A stretch of DNA of 64,000 nt from Flavobacterium pallidum (GCF_003097535.1 NZ_CP029187.1:2108001-2172000), one strand, 5' to 3'. Shown: positions 10,301 to 17,068, counted from the stretch's first letter. Program-made: numbers and translations. Notes: a model not told the origin generated them from the sequence alone.

Positions 10301-11313
10301 TTGCCGATGCTTGTCCCGCCGGTAAGGTTATTGCCGGTTCCTGATAAAACCAAAGTTCCTGCCGCCTGTTTGAACAATGTTCCCGACCCGGTGGCATTTC
10401 CTGAAAAAGTAATTGAGTTTGCCGCGCCGCTTGGCTCGATCCTCGTATCGGCGCTGAGGCTTACAGTACCCTGCCATATTACGGCACCGGTATTGATATC
10501 CAATGAAGGCGTTGTTGTCTGGTTTGGATTAAATACCAAAGCCTGTGACGCGCCGCCGTAAGTTCCTGCCGCGTTAAAGCGAAGGCTTCCTGCAGTGTTA
10601 ATGGTTACTGTCCCGGTTGTAGGTAATGAATTCACAGCGTCTATACGCATCCTTCCTGTACCACCTCCGGTTGCACCAATGGTTGTACCTCCTGTATAAG
10701 TATTGGTTCCGGAAAGGTTGAAATTACCGGTATTTGTAGCATTGAAAGAAAGCAGCCTTCCCGTACCGCTAATATTGCTGCTGATGACGATATTTCCCGT
10801 CCCATCGATATTCACGACGTTTGCCGTAGCGTTCCCGAGGACAATGCCTAAGGTTGTTCCTGATGCACCGCCCTGATTGTTTTGGAAGGTGAAGTTCCCC
10901 CCGGCATTCCTTATAATCGTGTTGCTTACCCCATTTACGGTTGCACCGTTCAATGTCAGTGTTCCGCTTGCGCCACCGCTGCTGTTCCCGACAAGCGGCA
11001 TGTTTGTGGTTTTAGCCGAAGTCAATTCGATGGCTCCAACCTGTACATTGCTATTCGTATTGGAATTGATCCCGACTCCGACAGAAGTGCTCGTGGGATT
11101 GGCGCCAAACTGTGTTATACCGGTACTTGTAGGTACTGAGCCGCCGGTCCAGTTGCTGCCCGTAAGCCAGGCTGAGCCGCCAGTGCTTGTCCACAATTGG
11201 GCGCTTGCCTGGTGAAGGCCAAACAGCAGGAAAGCCAAAAGAATGAAGCTGTGTTTTAAAGAAACCACGCATTTTACTTTTGCGGCTGGGTTGTTAAGTA
11301 GCATTTTTTTCAT
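1324..11313 (-). CDS. Giant secreted multidomain beta-repeat protein with type C T9SS sorting module (3329 aa)
   Basis: A 3329-residue exported protein, probably surface-anchored or released by the type IX system. The signal peptide ends near residue 38 (LLFGLHQASAQ). Residues about 40-575 are autotransporter-associated beta-strand repeats (SGTNTYTGGTTIG, ANTYTGTTTIAGG). A beta-sandwich follows at 575-695. YDG-type repeats (KIYDGN / KTYDGT followed by ITGTL or ATLVGIVGSD) lie near 705, 874, 957, 1041, 1730 and 2480. They alternate with Big-type Ig domains (QTITFGALP ... SSNPAVATVSG ... ITASQAGN). Two putative-Ig (He_PIG) domains sit near 1480-1565 and 2215-2300 (GLPSGLTVNTNTGVISGTP). Unique inserts occupy 1200-1480, 1900-2215 (propeller-like) and 2635-2810. 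Residues 2811-3329 form a C-terminal module ending IFDIRGRLLF ... VNKKTAY, the type C sorting signal, shared with the 17069-26965 gene. No catalytic motif is visible; adhesion or gliding-related surface function is inference. Confidence 0.88.
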   Translation of the reverse strand: MKKMLLNNPAAKVKCVVSLKHSFILLAFLLFGLHQASAQLWTSTGGSAWLTGSNWTGGSVPTSTGITQFGANPTSTSVGVGINSNTNSNVQVGAIELTSAKTTNMPLVGNSSGGASGTLTLNGATVNGVSNTIIRNAGGNFTFQNNQGGASGTTLGIVLGNATANVVNIDGTGNIVISSNISGTGRLLSFNATNTGNFNLSGTNTYTGGTTIGATGGGTGRMRIDAVNSLPTTGTVTINTAGSLRFNAAGTYGGASQALVFNPNQTTTPSLDINTGAVIWQGTVSLSADTRIEPSGAANSITFSGNATGSGTLFKQAAGTLVLSGTGNNLTGGTSIGNGTLTVSSGSSMGTGALTLAQTSTNTTTINLNNSAQTISGLSSSWTAVTGTIAQTINLASGHTLTINQSGNTTFGAGAVNTLTTRLAGSGNIIKNGAGTLTLTSANTYTGTTTIAGGKLDLGVANALASSTNVTLNGGTLGTATGFTQTVGTLNLNNNATIALGAGSHTLTFADSHLITWNGTTLTITGWTGTAGASGTAGKIFVGSNASGLDNTQLAKISFTGYSGHAAILSTGEIVPEALTPTINVSGTLSALTTTYRTASATTSYTVSGTNMAAGITVTPPVGFEVSTTSDFSANVGSSTSPITVGAAGTIASTTIYVRLASTATPGSYSGNISNASAGAVTSDIATALSMVNPKALTITGAAALDKIYDGNTNAIITGTLSGIIAPDVVTLNGTGTFASAAVANNIPVTSTSTLSGAQSAYYTLTQPTGLTANITAAHTAQTITFNALSQVAYGDGSFSLNATASSGLTVSYVSSNTSVAAVSGNTVTILSAGSTTITASQAGDSTYDSAATVDQVLTVNPKSLTIAGAVASDKIYDNNTDAVITGTLSGIVSFDSVSFTGTGTFAAETVGNDISVTPTAALIGSAASNYTLTQPTGLTADITPKTLILNAAIASNKAYDGNNTAAITGTLQGIISGDAVSYVGTGNFATAAIGTGINVTPAITLTGTDAPNYSITQPTGLTADITPAILTITGITANNKTYDGTISATLSGTPALTGIVGSEDVTIAGTPSVTFATADAGTAKTVTVTGYSLTGNDAGNYNLAPLALTADIARANQTITFGTIPSKTTADAPFVLTATSDSGLAVTLVSTNPAIASLSANTVTILNSGTVNITASQAGDTNYNPALSVVQPLVIAAPLLIQTGFTGVIVPQYMGSGTSTRLPVMFRATVSGLAPNTSYRYYINGATNATTGGGTIDFGTTNSGAGNPLLLNNTGTTYIYSSSASLSTAGNYETFTTDASGNYTGWFGFVNTGNARFTAGNIIYPTITIGNANGLAFYKWAMDQSIKVLAFNAAANANNGTFIKSSSSATVKNFVQLYDNTTGTGRPLASTVVENIGLTIGSVVTGYATTAGSWNAIIPNVNANGVKRIEQRNLANNIVGCASDNDGSWSAVNTVNPAGGTTALVIGNSDAPLNVCPAAPVISSPLTATAAVGTAFTYNITASDSPTSYNAVVLPGGLALNTTTGEISGTPTTAGIFSVSISATNGLGTDTKTLEITISKGSQTITFGALPSKETTDPAFNLTATSPTSGINPITYSSSNPAVATVSGSTVTLVGAGTTVITASQAGNADYDAAADVDQNLNVTTPALTNQTITFNPLANKVYGDASFNLTATASSGLTVTYISSDTNVATVSGNVVTITGVGTTNITASQAGGSGYNPAPDVVQPLTITTKELTVSGASVATKTYDGTTAATITGATLVGIVGSDNVTISGNGNFVTANAGNGISVNTNFILGGTDAAKYFLTQPATLTGNILKADQTITFGALPTKTTGDVPFNLTASASSGLAIAYISSNPAVATVAGNTVTITGIGTSTITATQAGDSNYNTATDVAQLLTVTSSSFTNGNIAVLVTNPSGVTANTTASIIELNPSTAGTVTTTNISGTGASALRFSGSATSTGYLANSNDGTQLYFNGANSTNTSANANTLTTRGVGSLNNAGTFNLVTYTGTSGQQARSATSLDNAVLFIGDQGGFYTNNATTPSPSGNFRGVKAYGGAVYAQSSTIAVGTIATPTGGTLTLLPGLTASVTNLQDFCLMSSGTNGAAYDILYTMYATSNTAGTVAKYSLVSGSWTANGTYTTTFGGFSIAAKAQGGGAYLFVSTGQGALTANSVLRLTDTAGFNSTINISTSSNLTLYTAGAGAIAKGVAFAPALIAPSITNAVLTDNGTVGTALTGYTITAVNAPASYHATGLPSGLTVNTNTGVISGTPTQAGSFNVTLSATNAAGTGTATLSLTVAKGTQTIVFNTLPTKEFSDPDFTLTAISATEVIIPITYTSSNPAVATVVDNIVHIVGAGVTNIIASQAGNNDYFAAADVVQPLNVINSTLADQTITFNALANKTYGDAPFQLNASASSGLMVTYLSSNPAVATVSGDIVTITGIGTTTITASQNGNSSYNPAPNVNQSLTVDTKQLTVANAVVPTKTYDGTNTATITGATLVGVVGSDVVTISGNGTFDDANAGIGKPVTTTFTLVGADAAKYTLLQPSLTGTINKANQAITFNALPQKSTLEPDYAPGATSATSAINPIIYSSSNPAVATIISGTTIHITGEGTTTITATQAASTNYNLATATQNLTIKEGLYLNQFTGVSACPTNGNIALVQVNTTGTPLTRNTITCNSTGNVFNSTTLNATAIVVNTSYIEFSVSVASGYKVRLNSLEFFRQASNSAPNKLEVRYSTDGFATSTSWGAAPLSAPVGTVATWDFADFASANGGTVTFRLYPYGTQRADLTAPAAAASGTFRLDDVTLYGSVVPASITWDGTQWSNASGPTLFTEAIINGNYDTAIQGGFEADILTVNAPAVLNVASGTTLTVQNAVSTVNNGIVLANNANLIQVNNAVNTGIVKVSRTASMRRQDYVYWSSPVTGTQSLLNFSPETLTNRFYVMDEASNNFTSVNPANTTFVPAKGYMVRAPNTFPATPQAFTGLFAGTPNNGNITIQATHAGQGYNMIGNPYPSPMSATAFLTANPALGTLYFWTHFNQAAASGENYATFNSTGAASASGSAAPNGFIQTGQGFVVNVASGTTVSFTNAMRADNHGNQFFRNGNVADTEDGRIWLNLNVNGSKISQMLVGYIEGATNALDLAFDGKSIEGQSSAIYNLIDNTPYTIQGKALPFADTDVVAMGFRAMTDGNFTISLDHVDGLFSQGQDIFIKDNFTGIYHNIKDGGYTFATTAGNFANRFEIVYQNAPLNVTPILDANSIVIYKQNGQLVINAGSILMDDIKIFDIRGRLLFNRNGINAANYMVSQFTAEQQLLIVQITSVDGKTVNKKTAY

Positions 11314-11351
11314 AAGTAGGGTGTAAACTTTATTCTGTTAAAAATTCGCAA

Positions 11352-11359
11352 CAAATTTA
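11352..11359 (-). promoter_or_regulatory. Candidate -7 element for the giant gene
   Basis: On the minus strand this reads TAAATTTG, an exact TAnnTTTG match 38 bases upstream of the ATG at 11313. I find no TTG at the usual spacing, so the -33 element is weak or absent. A second TAnnTTTG match lies at 11440-11447. Confidence 0.4.
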
Positions 11360-11462
11360 GTTTTATTTAAAAGTACACATGGGCATCCCTTATTACTATA
11401 TGGTTAAAACTAAACGGCTGTTTTTTAATTTAATGTAAACAAAGCTAAATAGTCATAACTAA

Positions 11463-11491
11463 AAAATCCCGCAAGTTCGTTGCGGGATTTT
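11463..11491 (-). terminator. Terminator of the four-gene T9SS/porin operon
   Basis: Perfect 12-bp stem AAAATCCCGCAA / TTGCGGGATTTT with loop GTTCG, about 30 bases past the stop codon of the 11524-13350 gene. On the minus strand the stem is followed by T residues. It separates the operon from the giant gene downstream. Confidence 0.85.
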
Positions 11492-11523
11492 TTTAAATGA
11501 GGTAACTGGCAGGATTTGTGCGG

Positions 11524-13350
11524 TTACCTGATGAGTTTGAGTACATTCCCCGCAGCGTTCCTTATGAAATAAATACCTTTTGAAAGATTGCTGATATTTA
11601 ATTCGGTCGTGTTTTCCGCTCTCATAATTTCTTTCCCGCTGATATCTGATAGGGTTACATCTGCGGCAGCGTTGAAATAAATCATATTGCCATTTGCAGG
11701 ATTAGGGTAGAAGCTGAAACGGTTGTTAATTTCTAAATCCGGTGTGCCCAATACAACATTTGTAAACCCGATATCATCCAGTGCCAATTGCGCACGGCTT
11801 CCCGTTCCGCTGATATAATAATACACCCAGCGTATTTCCACAAAATTCTGGTTGAGGCATTCCGCAGGCAATGGCGTTACGATATCCTGTGAAGTATTGT
11901 CATCGCCGCTGATATATTCCTGTACCTGCGGGAACTCGGTCCACCCGGCATTTGGGTTGCCGTTGCCGTTGCCAATACGGTATTGCATCCTCAACCCGTA
12001 AACCCGGTTGTTTTTCAGGATCGTCCTTCCGGTCCAGTTCAGGTCAGCCGAATCTACGAAGGTATCGCAACCGCATAAATTGTCTGCATTGGTATTAAGT
12101 GCCAGGACTATGGCACCGGCACGGCCGTTATCAATCATGGCCCCTGTGGCCTGAGTTGGATCTGAGCCGTCACATACTCCGGTAAACTGTGAGTTTCCAG
12201 TATTTATAAATGAAACGCCGTTATCGCCTTCGCCTGAAAATCTTGACCTGTTTGTAAGGTTGTATAGGCAATGCCAATCCTCGACAAATTGTACATCCAG
12301 GCTGGGATCAGTAACCGAATGTGTCCAGAAAGCCATGTGTTCCGGGAAGGTATTTATTGCCGAGGCTGGATCCCATGCCGTAAAAACCGGGCCAGCTTCC
12401 GGTTGTAAGTAAAACGGTTCAGGATCCGTCACATTCACGGCAACGGTAACACCGGAAAGATTTACAACAGCGTCGGAAACACCTGTAGTGCTGATGGTCA
12501 ATGTTCCGGTATAACTGCCTGCGCTTAGAGCGTTCATCCTTACGTATACTATAGTTTCATTTACGATTCCGCCGCCTGGTGTCAACGTTAAAGCGTTTGT
12601 AAACCCTGTAGCGTCAGACAATGAAATCTCAAAACCGGCTGTAGCGGATAAAGTGATGTCGCCCGTAAGATTGCTTCCGGAAACGTTTACCGTGTGTGCC
12701 GGTGAAGGCGCGCCCAAAATCTGGTCAAAAGTCATCGCAGTCTCATCAACAGCCAGTTGTGGCGTATTGGATTGTGCGATCGATACATCGTCAATAATCA
12801 GTTTTCCGGCAGTACCACTTCCATCGCCCCTTGTTACTTTAAAGCGCACCAGCACTGCAGCCTGGTTGTTTGCAGCAGCAGGAAGCGCATAACTGTAATC
12901 TGCGAAATCGGCCTGGTCCGCATTCGGAAGCGAAGCGATTTGCTGTGTACCAATCCATGTCGAACCGGCATCCAGGGAAGTTTCCATTGTCAGGATGACA
13001 TTCCTTGTTCCGGTCCCGTCACCGTTCAGCATTGATTTTGCCTTAAAGGAAAATGCCAGTGAAGAAGCCGATGTCATGTCGAGGCTCACGCGTACATCAC
13101 CTGTAAAGGAACTTGTCGGGATGATGCTCAAAGCCGCTGGATCAGAAAAATAAACCGTTTCATCACGGAAAATCCTTGTGGCCGTGGCAGTCGGATTGAC
13201 AAGGTTTCCGGTCCAGTTTGGAATAAATGCCACATCAGTACCTTCAGTAAAAGTAGCGTCGAAGCTTTCTGTTGCGGGAAACATGCTGATTTGCGCAAAA
13301 GCGCCCGTTCCAAAAACCAGCAATAATGGGATTAGTAATTTTTTAATCAT
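11524..13350 (-). CDS. T9SS type A sorting domain protein with jelly-roll and Ig-like domains (608 aa)
   Basis: A secreted protein exported by Sec and then by the type IX system. The signal peptide is MIKKLLIPLLLVFGTGAFAQ. Residues about 25-190 form a jelly-roll-like binding module (FSFKAKS ... GKLIIDDVSIAQ). An Ig-like domain follows at 195-300 (FEISLSDATGF, SAGSYTGTLTISTTG). Residues 310-535 are a second large beta-rich module with paired cysteines (CGCDTF, VCDGS) and an asparagine/aspartate-rich stretch. The last 70 residues are a classical type A sorting domain (FSFYPNPANGNM ... GKEIM ... LSKGIYFIRNAAGNVLKLIR). It is the last gene of an operon with a porin (7 bases upstream), an SdiA-regulated-type propeller protein and a lipoprotein. 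This suggests a surface system for binding or processing an extracellular substrate. No catalytic motif is recognised. Confidence 0.85.
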   Translation of the reverse strand: MIKKLLIPLLLVFGTGAFAQISMFPATESFDATFTEGTDVAFIPNWTGNLVNPTATATRIFRDETVYFSDPAALSIIPTSSFTGDVRVSLDMTSASSLAFSFKAKSMLNGDGTGTRNVILTMETSLDAGSTWIGTQQIASLPNADQADFADYSYALPAAANNQAAVLVRFKVTRGDGSGTAGKLIIDDVSIAQSNTPQLAVDETAMTFDQILGAPSPAHTVNVSGSNLTGDITLSATAGFEISLSDATGFTNALTLTPGGGIVNETIVYVRMNALSAGSYTGTLTISTTGVSDAVVNLSGVTVAVNVTDPEPFYLQPEAGPVFTAWDPASAINTFPEHMAFWTHSVTDPSLDVQFVEDWHCLYNLTNRSRFSGEGDNGVSFINTGNSQFTGVCDGSDPTQATGAMIDNGRAGAIVLALNTNADNLCGCDTFVDSADLNWTGRTILKNNRVYGLRMQYRIGNGNGNPNAGWTEFPQVQEYISGDDNTSQDIVTPLPAECLNQNFVEIRWVYYYISGTGSRAQLALDDIGFTNVVLGTPDLEINNRFSFYPNPANGNMIYFNAAADVTLSDISGKEIMRAENTTELNISNLSKGIYFIRNAAGNVLKLIR

Positions 13351-13356
13351 ATTGTT

Positions 13357-14529
13357 TTATTTAAAGTTCAATTGTAATCCGAGGCGGAATTGTTCTTTCC
13401 ATTTAAAAGGGTCGACCGCTTCTTCTTTCAGGATGTTAAAGTACTGAAATTTTATCATAGCATCAAAACCGTCAATCTGGTAAGCGATAGCTGGTGAAAA
13501 CCTCCTGGAATTGCCTTTGACAAGATCATTCAGGTCCAATTCCTCATACCTTGCAGAAAGGATGGTCCTGATGCTTTTGGCAAAATAATTCAGCTGCGCC
13601 ACATAACCACCGGAAAGGAAGTAACCGCCGGTTTGCGCTGCAGCAAGATTGTGCAATAATGGATCGTTGGCCAAGGCCGGTTCTCCCTTCACCTGGTGCA
13701 TTTCAAACTGCCCCGAAAAACCCATGTATTGAAAAGCAGCATCAAATCCATAAACATATTTCTTCCCATTGATGACTTTCAGTCCGTATTCGCCTTCCGC
13801 ATTTTCCGGAAACACTTCGCCTTCAGGCAGTGTTTTGTTGGCATAGCGCGCATTAATTCCTATTGTAAACATGGGAATCGGGGTAATCCTGTCGTCAATA
13901 TCGCGGTAACGGAATCGGGATGGATAAGAAAAATCAACCCTTGCCGCATATTCCGGCTGTCCGCTGGCATCATTATCGCCCTGGAGTGAAAGTTCGCCCA
14001 AACCGGTGTAGATTCCGGCGTAAACATTCAGGCGCTGGTTCAGGAAATCTTTCATAATGGTTACACCCACATCCCTTTGGCTGAAAATATCGCCGCGAAC
14101 CAGATCGGCACGTTGCCAATATGGGGAATATGCGAAAGGCACCATCGAGCTCCTCGAGTAAAATAATTTGCCATATCCCACCTGCACATCGAAGAGTTTC
14201 AGCCCTTTGTATTTTACGTAAGCATCCATCAATCCCGGATTTTCCGGATCGGGTTGCGCATTGCTGTTATTGGCAGACATGTCGGCGAAATCCATCTGCA
14301 GTTCATACTCCCAGATGTTCCCGATACGGCCCTCGAGCTGCAATTGTGCATCGCGCAATTTAAAGCGGTCTTTGTCTTTTTCAAATTCACCATCCTTCAA
14401 AGCACGATAATTGTAATAGGCGGACACGCTACCGCTGATTTCAAGCGTATGGTTCCCATTGGTCAGTGTGAGTTGTGCCGAAGCGCCTGAAACCGACAAT
14501 AAAATAAGATACAGGTAGAAATGTTTCAT
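13357..14529 (-). CDS. Outer-membrane porin, OprP/OprO-like (phosphate-selective porin family)
   Basis: A 390-residue outer-membrane beta-barrel. It has a signal peptide (MKHFYLYLILLSVSGASAQ), then alternating amphipathic strands (LEISGSVSAYYNYRAL, FKLRDAQLQLEGRIGNIWEYELQMDFAD, DAYVKYKGLKLFDVQVGYGKL). It ends in FRLGLQLNFK, a typical final strand with terminal hydrophobic/aromatic residues. The FKLRDAQLQLEG start and the early GYGKL...SRSSMVPF region match the OprO/OprP porin family. In proteobacteria some members select phosphate or polyphosphate; the substrate here cannot be read from sequence. The gene is second to last in a tight operon (2 bases after the propeller gene, 6 bases before the T9SS gene). 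A joint role in binding and import of one nutrient, possibly phosphate, is inference. Confidence 0.85.
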   Translation of the reverse strand: MKHFYLYLILLSVSGASAQLTLTNGNHTLEISGSVSAYYNYRALKDGEFEKDKDRFKLRDAQLQLEGRIGNIWEYELQMDFADMSANNSNAQPDPENPGLMDAYVKYKGLKLFDVQVGYGKLFYSRSSMVPFAYSPYWQRADLVRGDIFSQRDVGVTIMKDFLNQRLNVYAGIYTGLGELSLQGDNDASGQPEYAARVDFSYPSRFRYRDIDDRITPIPMFTIGINARYANKTLPEGEVFPENAEGEYGLKVINGKKYVYGFDAAFQYMGFSGQFEMHQVKGEPALANDPLLHNLAAAQTGGYFLSGGYVAQLNYFAKSIRTILSARYEELDLNDLVKGNSRRFSPAIAYQIDGFDAMIKFQYFNILKEEAVDPFKWKEQFRLGLQLNFK

Positions 14530-14531
14530 GA

Positions 14532-15254
14532 TTATTGTTGTTCAGGGTTTTTGAAGAAGTATAGTTTTTTCATATCGTCGCAAAGCACCAGCATGTTCCC
14601 GTCTTTATCGAAAGTGAGGCCTTCGGGATTGATTAACGGGAGTGTCCATCTGGCAACCACTTCATATGTTTTCGGATCCAGTTTAAAAACAGTACGGTCT
14701 TCGTCACTGAGCACCCACAAATGATTGTCATGGTAAGTCGCCGCAGAAATATCACGTGCGATTTTACTAAGGTTGATTTCATTTTCGACTTTTAAATCGG
14801 CATCCAGTTCGAATAAATACACAGGGTCTTTTTCAGTCAGGATCACGAATTTGTTTTTGGCCTTGTTGAATGTCAGTGCTTCATAGCCTTTATTCCTTCC
14901 TCCGGAATAGCTTAAGGTGACGGTTCGGACCAACTTCAAAGTCCCGGCATCGAAAATCCTGACTTTCCTTGTCGCTTCCTCAACAGCATAAACAAATTGA
15001 TTGTCCGCGTAAACCGCTTCGTTGTCAATCCCGGCATAGTCGGCTTTGCGGACGATTGTTCCTTCGGCATCGGTTTCAAAAAGCCAGCCTTTGTCGCTGA
15101 CGATGTAGGTTTTCCCACTTTCGCTTACGCAGATATCGGACGGCTCGGGAATTTCAAGCGAAATGCTGTTGTAAGGTTTTATACCAGCTGCTTTTTGCGC
15201 ATGCAAAGCCGAAAAAAGCAGCAGTGCAGCAACGTTGAATCTTAGGTTGATCAT
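14532..15254 (-). CDS. SdiA-regulated domain / six-bladed beta-propeller-like exported protein
   Basis: A 240-residue exported protein. The N-terminus MINLRFNVAALLLFSALHAQ is a probable signal peptide. The rest has repeated propeller-blade motifs: EPSDICVSESGKTYIVSDKG, GIDNEAVYADNQFVYAVEEA, GYEALTFNKAKNKFVILTEK, ISAATYHDNHLWVLSDED and NPEGLTFDKDGNMLVLCDD. This matches the SdiA-regulated domain family (YjiK-like), whose members are periplasmic or surface propellers with unproven function, structurally related to SMP-30 and phytase-like folds. Its ATG overlaps the stop of the upstream lipoprotein gene (ATGA), indicating translational coupling, and the porin gene follows after 2 bases. The name refers to an E. 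coli regulon and says nothing about regulation here. Confidence 0.8.
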   Translation of the reverse strand: MINLRFNVAALLLFSALHAQKAAGIKPYNSISLEIPEPSDICVSESGKTYIVSDKGWLFETDAEGTIVRKADYAGIDNEAVYADNQFVYAVEEATRKVRIFDAGTLKLVRTVTLSYSGGRNKGYEALTFNKAKNKFVILTEKDPVYLFELDADLKVENEINLSKIARDISAATYHDNHLWVLSDEDRTVFKLDPKTYEVVARWTLPLINPEGLTFDKDGNMLVLCDDMKKLYFFKNPEQQ

Positions 15255-16723
15255 AAACTGTTTCCGTGTATGGTTAAATTGTCAAAACGATTGTTTCCGC
15301 TGGCACCTGATGCTGATGCACCGCCAAATCTGATGCGGAATATGAAATTCGGATTATTCGCAACGCCTGGAATTCCGGACAGGTCGAGTGTCACCAATTC
15401 GAAATTCGGTTCGGCAGGCGGACTGTAAGTGGCCATTGGCAATCCGGCAGTAATAAAATTGGTGCCATCGATGCTGTACGAATATTGCTGTTCTGAAGCG
15501 CCGGAGCCTGTCCTTTCTGTGGCGAATTTTATAACAATATCAGTATACCCCAATGTAGACGCTTTAACGTCAATGCTCCTGGTGTTACTTGGATTCCGGA
15601 CCCTGAGTCCAAGCCCTTCCGCGTCGTCACTTTGTGTGTTTAAAGCAGATCCGGGTGTCACCTGGTCCATATAACCCGCACCAGTTCCCGGATAAGTGAT
15701 GGTGGTATTGGCAGCAGCCAGGAGGCTGAAATCGGCATTTACCGTTGTAAGGGTTCCTGTAGGCAAGCTATTGAAGTTCCAGTAATGTATCAGCGCAGCT
15801 TCAGGAATGGGGCTTACGCTAATGCTCAATGTTGCCGTTGTATTGCCAAAAGCATTGATGGCTGTAACGGTATAGGATGTCGGCGCACTTAAAACCGTCG
15901 GCGTGCCGCTGATAATTCCAGTTGACGGATCAATCGACAAACCTTCGGGCAGGGCAGGGGTAATGCTGTACGAAATCACGGAACCGGTTATGGCAGGCAC
16001 TATTGGCATGATGGCTGAATTTATTGTAAAGGCATTGTTTTGGGCATAACTCAAATCGGTGGGCGCTGCACCGTTCGCCATCGGAATGGCTTGAAGCGTA
16101 AAGTTGTCAAATCGGTTATTACCCGTTATCCCTGAAGCATTATCGCCGCTAAAAGCAATCCTGAGCTTAAAATCCGGATTGTTATCGGTAGCGATGATGG
16201 CCGAAAAATCCAATGTCACCAAATCGTTAACAGGATCTTCAGGAGCGTTATGGGAGGTCTTTTCTAAACCGGTCGTGATATAATTGATGCCATCAATCGT
16301 GTAACTGTAGTTTTGGGTTACGGCACCCGAACCGCTTCTGGCTGTAGCAAATTTGATGATGGATTTCTTAAACCCGGTGGTAGGCAGGCTTACGATTATT
16401 GCCCTCGTATCACTCGGATTCCTTGCCCTTAAACCGGAACCGTCGGCATCTGAATTTTGTGCATTCGTACTGTAGCCTGGTGCGAAATCATCCATATAAC
16501 CCTCACCATTGCCTTCATATGCAATGGATGCTTCTCCGGGAATCAGGCTCATATCAGGCAAAGCTTCTGTTACTGTGCCAGAAGGCAAAGCGTTGAAATT
16601 CCAATAGTGTACTAAGACGGCCTGTGGGTCAGTAATGACGGTGGTTTCAGTGATGTCCCTGTCGGAGGTGCAGGAGATCATCAGGGCAATTAAGGCAGTG
16701 AATAAAGTGTAGTGGTATCTCAT
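15251..16723 (-). CDS. Lipoprotein with two copies of a WNFN module flanking a putative Ig domain (490 aa)
   Basis: The N-terminus MRYHYTLFTALIALMISCTSD is a lipoprotein signal peptide with the acylated cysteine at residue 18. Residues about 37-205 and 310-488 are two copies of one module. Each begins LVHYWNFNALPSGT or LIHYWNFNSLPTGT, continues through GLRxRNPS-TR and FATxRTGSGA, then YSYxIDG-NxITxGL, and ends near GNNRFDN. Between them, at about 215-305, lies a He_PIG-type Ig domain (PALPEGLSIDPSTGIISGTP). The module resembles jelly-roll binding domains common in secreted Flavobacteriaceae proteins. It is the first gene of the four-gene operon, with its start chosen because the lipobox follows directly. 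It could be the surface-exposed substrate-binding component that works with the porin encoded two genes downstream (inference). Confidence 0.78.
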   Translation of the reverse strand: MRYHYTLFTALIALMISCTSDRDITETTVITDPQAVLVHYWNFNALPSGTVTEALPDMSLIPGEASIAYEGNGEGYMDDFAPGYSTNAQNSDADGSGLRARNPSDTRAIIVSLPTTGFKKSIIKFATARSGSGAVTQNYSYTIDGINYITTGLEKTSHNAPEDPVNDLVTLDFSAIIATDNNPDFKLRIAFSGDNASGITGNNRFDNFTLQAIPMANGAAPTDLSYAQNNAFTINSAIMPIVPAITGSVISYSITPALPEGLSIDPSTGIISGTPTVLSAPTSYTVTAINAFGNTTATLSISVSPIPEAALIHYWNFNSLPTGTLTTVNADFSLLAAANTTITYPGTGAGYMDQVTPGSALNTQSDDAEGLGLRVRNPSNTRSIDVKASTLGYTDIVIKFATERTGSGASEQQYSYSIDGTNFITAGLPMATYSPPAEPNFELVTLDLSGIPGVANNPNFIFRIRFGGASASGASGNNRFDNLTIHGNSL

Positions 16724-16737
16724 TGGTAAAGTTTCTG

Positions 16738-16745
16738 CAAAAGTA
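16738..16745 (-). promoter_or_regulatory. Candidate -7 element of the four-gene operon
   Basis: Minus strand TACTTTTG fits TAnnTTTG. It lies 14 bases upstream of the ATG at 16723, giving a very short leader. Confidence 0.45.
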
Positions 16746-16851
16746 CCTGCTTCACTAAAGTTGTCTGTTATTGTAATATTATCTGATTGTTAGCTTAAAT
16801 ATAAAAACCCTGATATAAAGCGTGACGTTACTTCTGGAATTAACAATTGGT

Positions 16852-16872
16852 ATACATTTTACGTAAATGTAT
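16852..16872. promoter_or_regulatory. Perfect 8-bp inverted repeat, possible operator
   Basis: ATACATTT at 16852-16859 and AAATGTAT at 16865-16872 around TACGT. It lies about 130 bases upstream of the operon start, too far from the -7 box for simple repression; an activator site is possible. Confidence 0.35.
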
Positions 16873-17026
16873 GTTGCTGGAAAATTGTATTTTACCTCAG
16901 GGAAAGGGGAAATGACAGTCCCTAAGAAATAATTGCATCACTTCACTGCGTAAAAAGCATACCATTTGTTAAACTTTCAGCGTAGATGGAGGATGACGAC
17001 ACCAGCTTGTAACAGGATTAAATAAA

Positions 17027-17050
17027 GAAAGCCTCCCTCGGGAGGCTTTC
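17027..17050 (-). terminator. Terminator of the second giant gene
   Basis: Perfect 11-bp stem GAAAGCCTCCC / GGGAGGCTTTC with a 2-base centre, about 20 bases beyond the stop codon at 17069. On the minus strand it is followed by TTTATTTAA. Confidence 0.83.
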
Positions 17051-17068
17051 ATATTACTAAGGTCTTAA

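Larger units (their letters stand above)
16724..17068. other. 345-base intergenic region: operon promoter, inverted repeat, terminator
   Basis: It separates two minus-strand transcription units and holds no credible gene. On the minus strand TACTTTTG (16738-16745) is an exact -7 match 14 bases upstream of the lipoprotein ATG, with no clear TTG at the usual distance. An 8-bp inverted repeat (ATACATTT - 5 bases - AAATGTAT) is at 16852-16872. A terminator for the giant gene lies at 17027-17050. The remainder is AT-rich and unremarkable. Confidence 0.6.

Noticed and set aside
1324..11313. Classical type V autotransporter
   Set aside because: Although beta-strand repeats of the autotransporter-associated type occur, there is no C-terminal barrel; the end is a T9SS type C sorting module.
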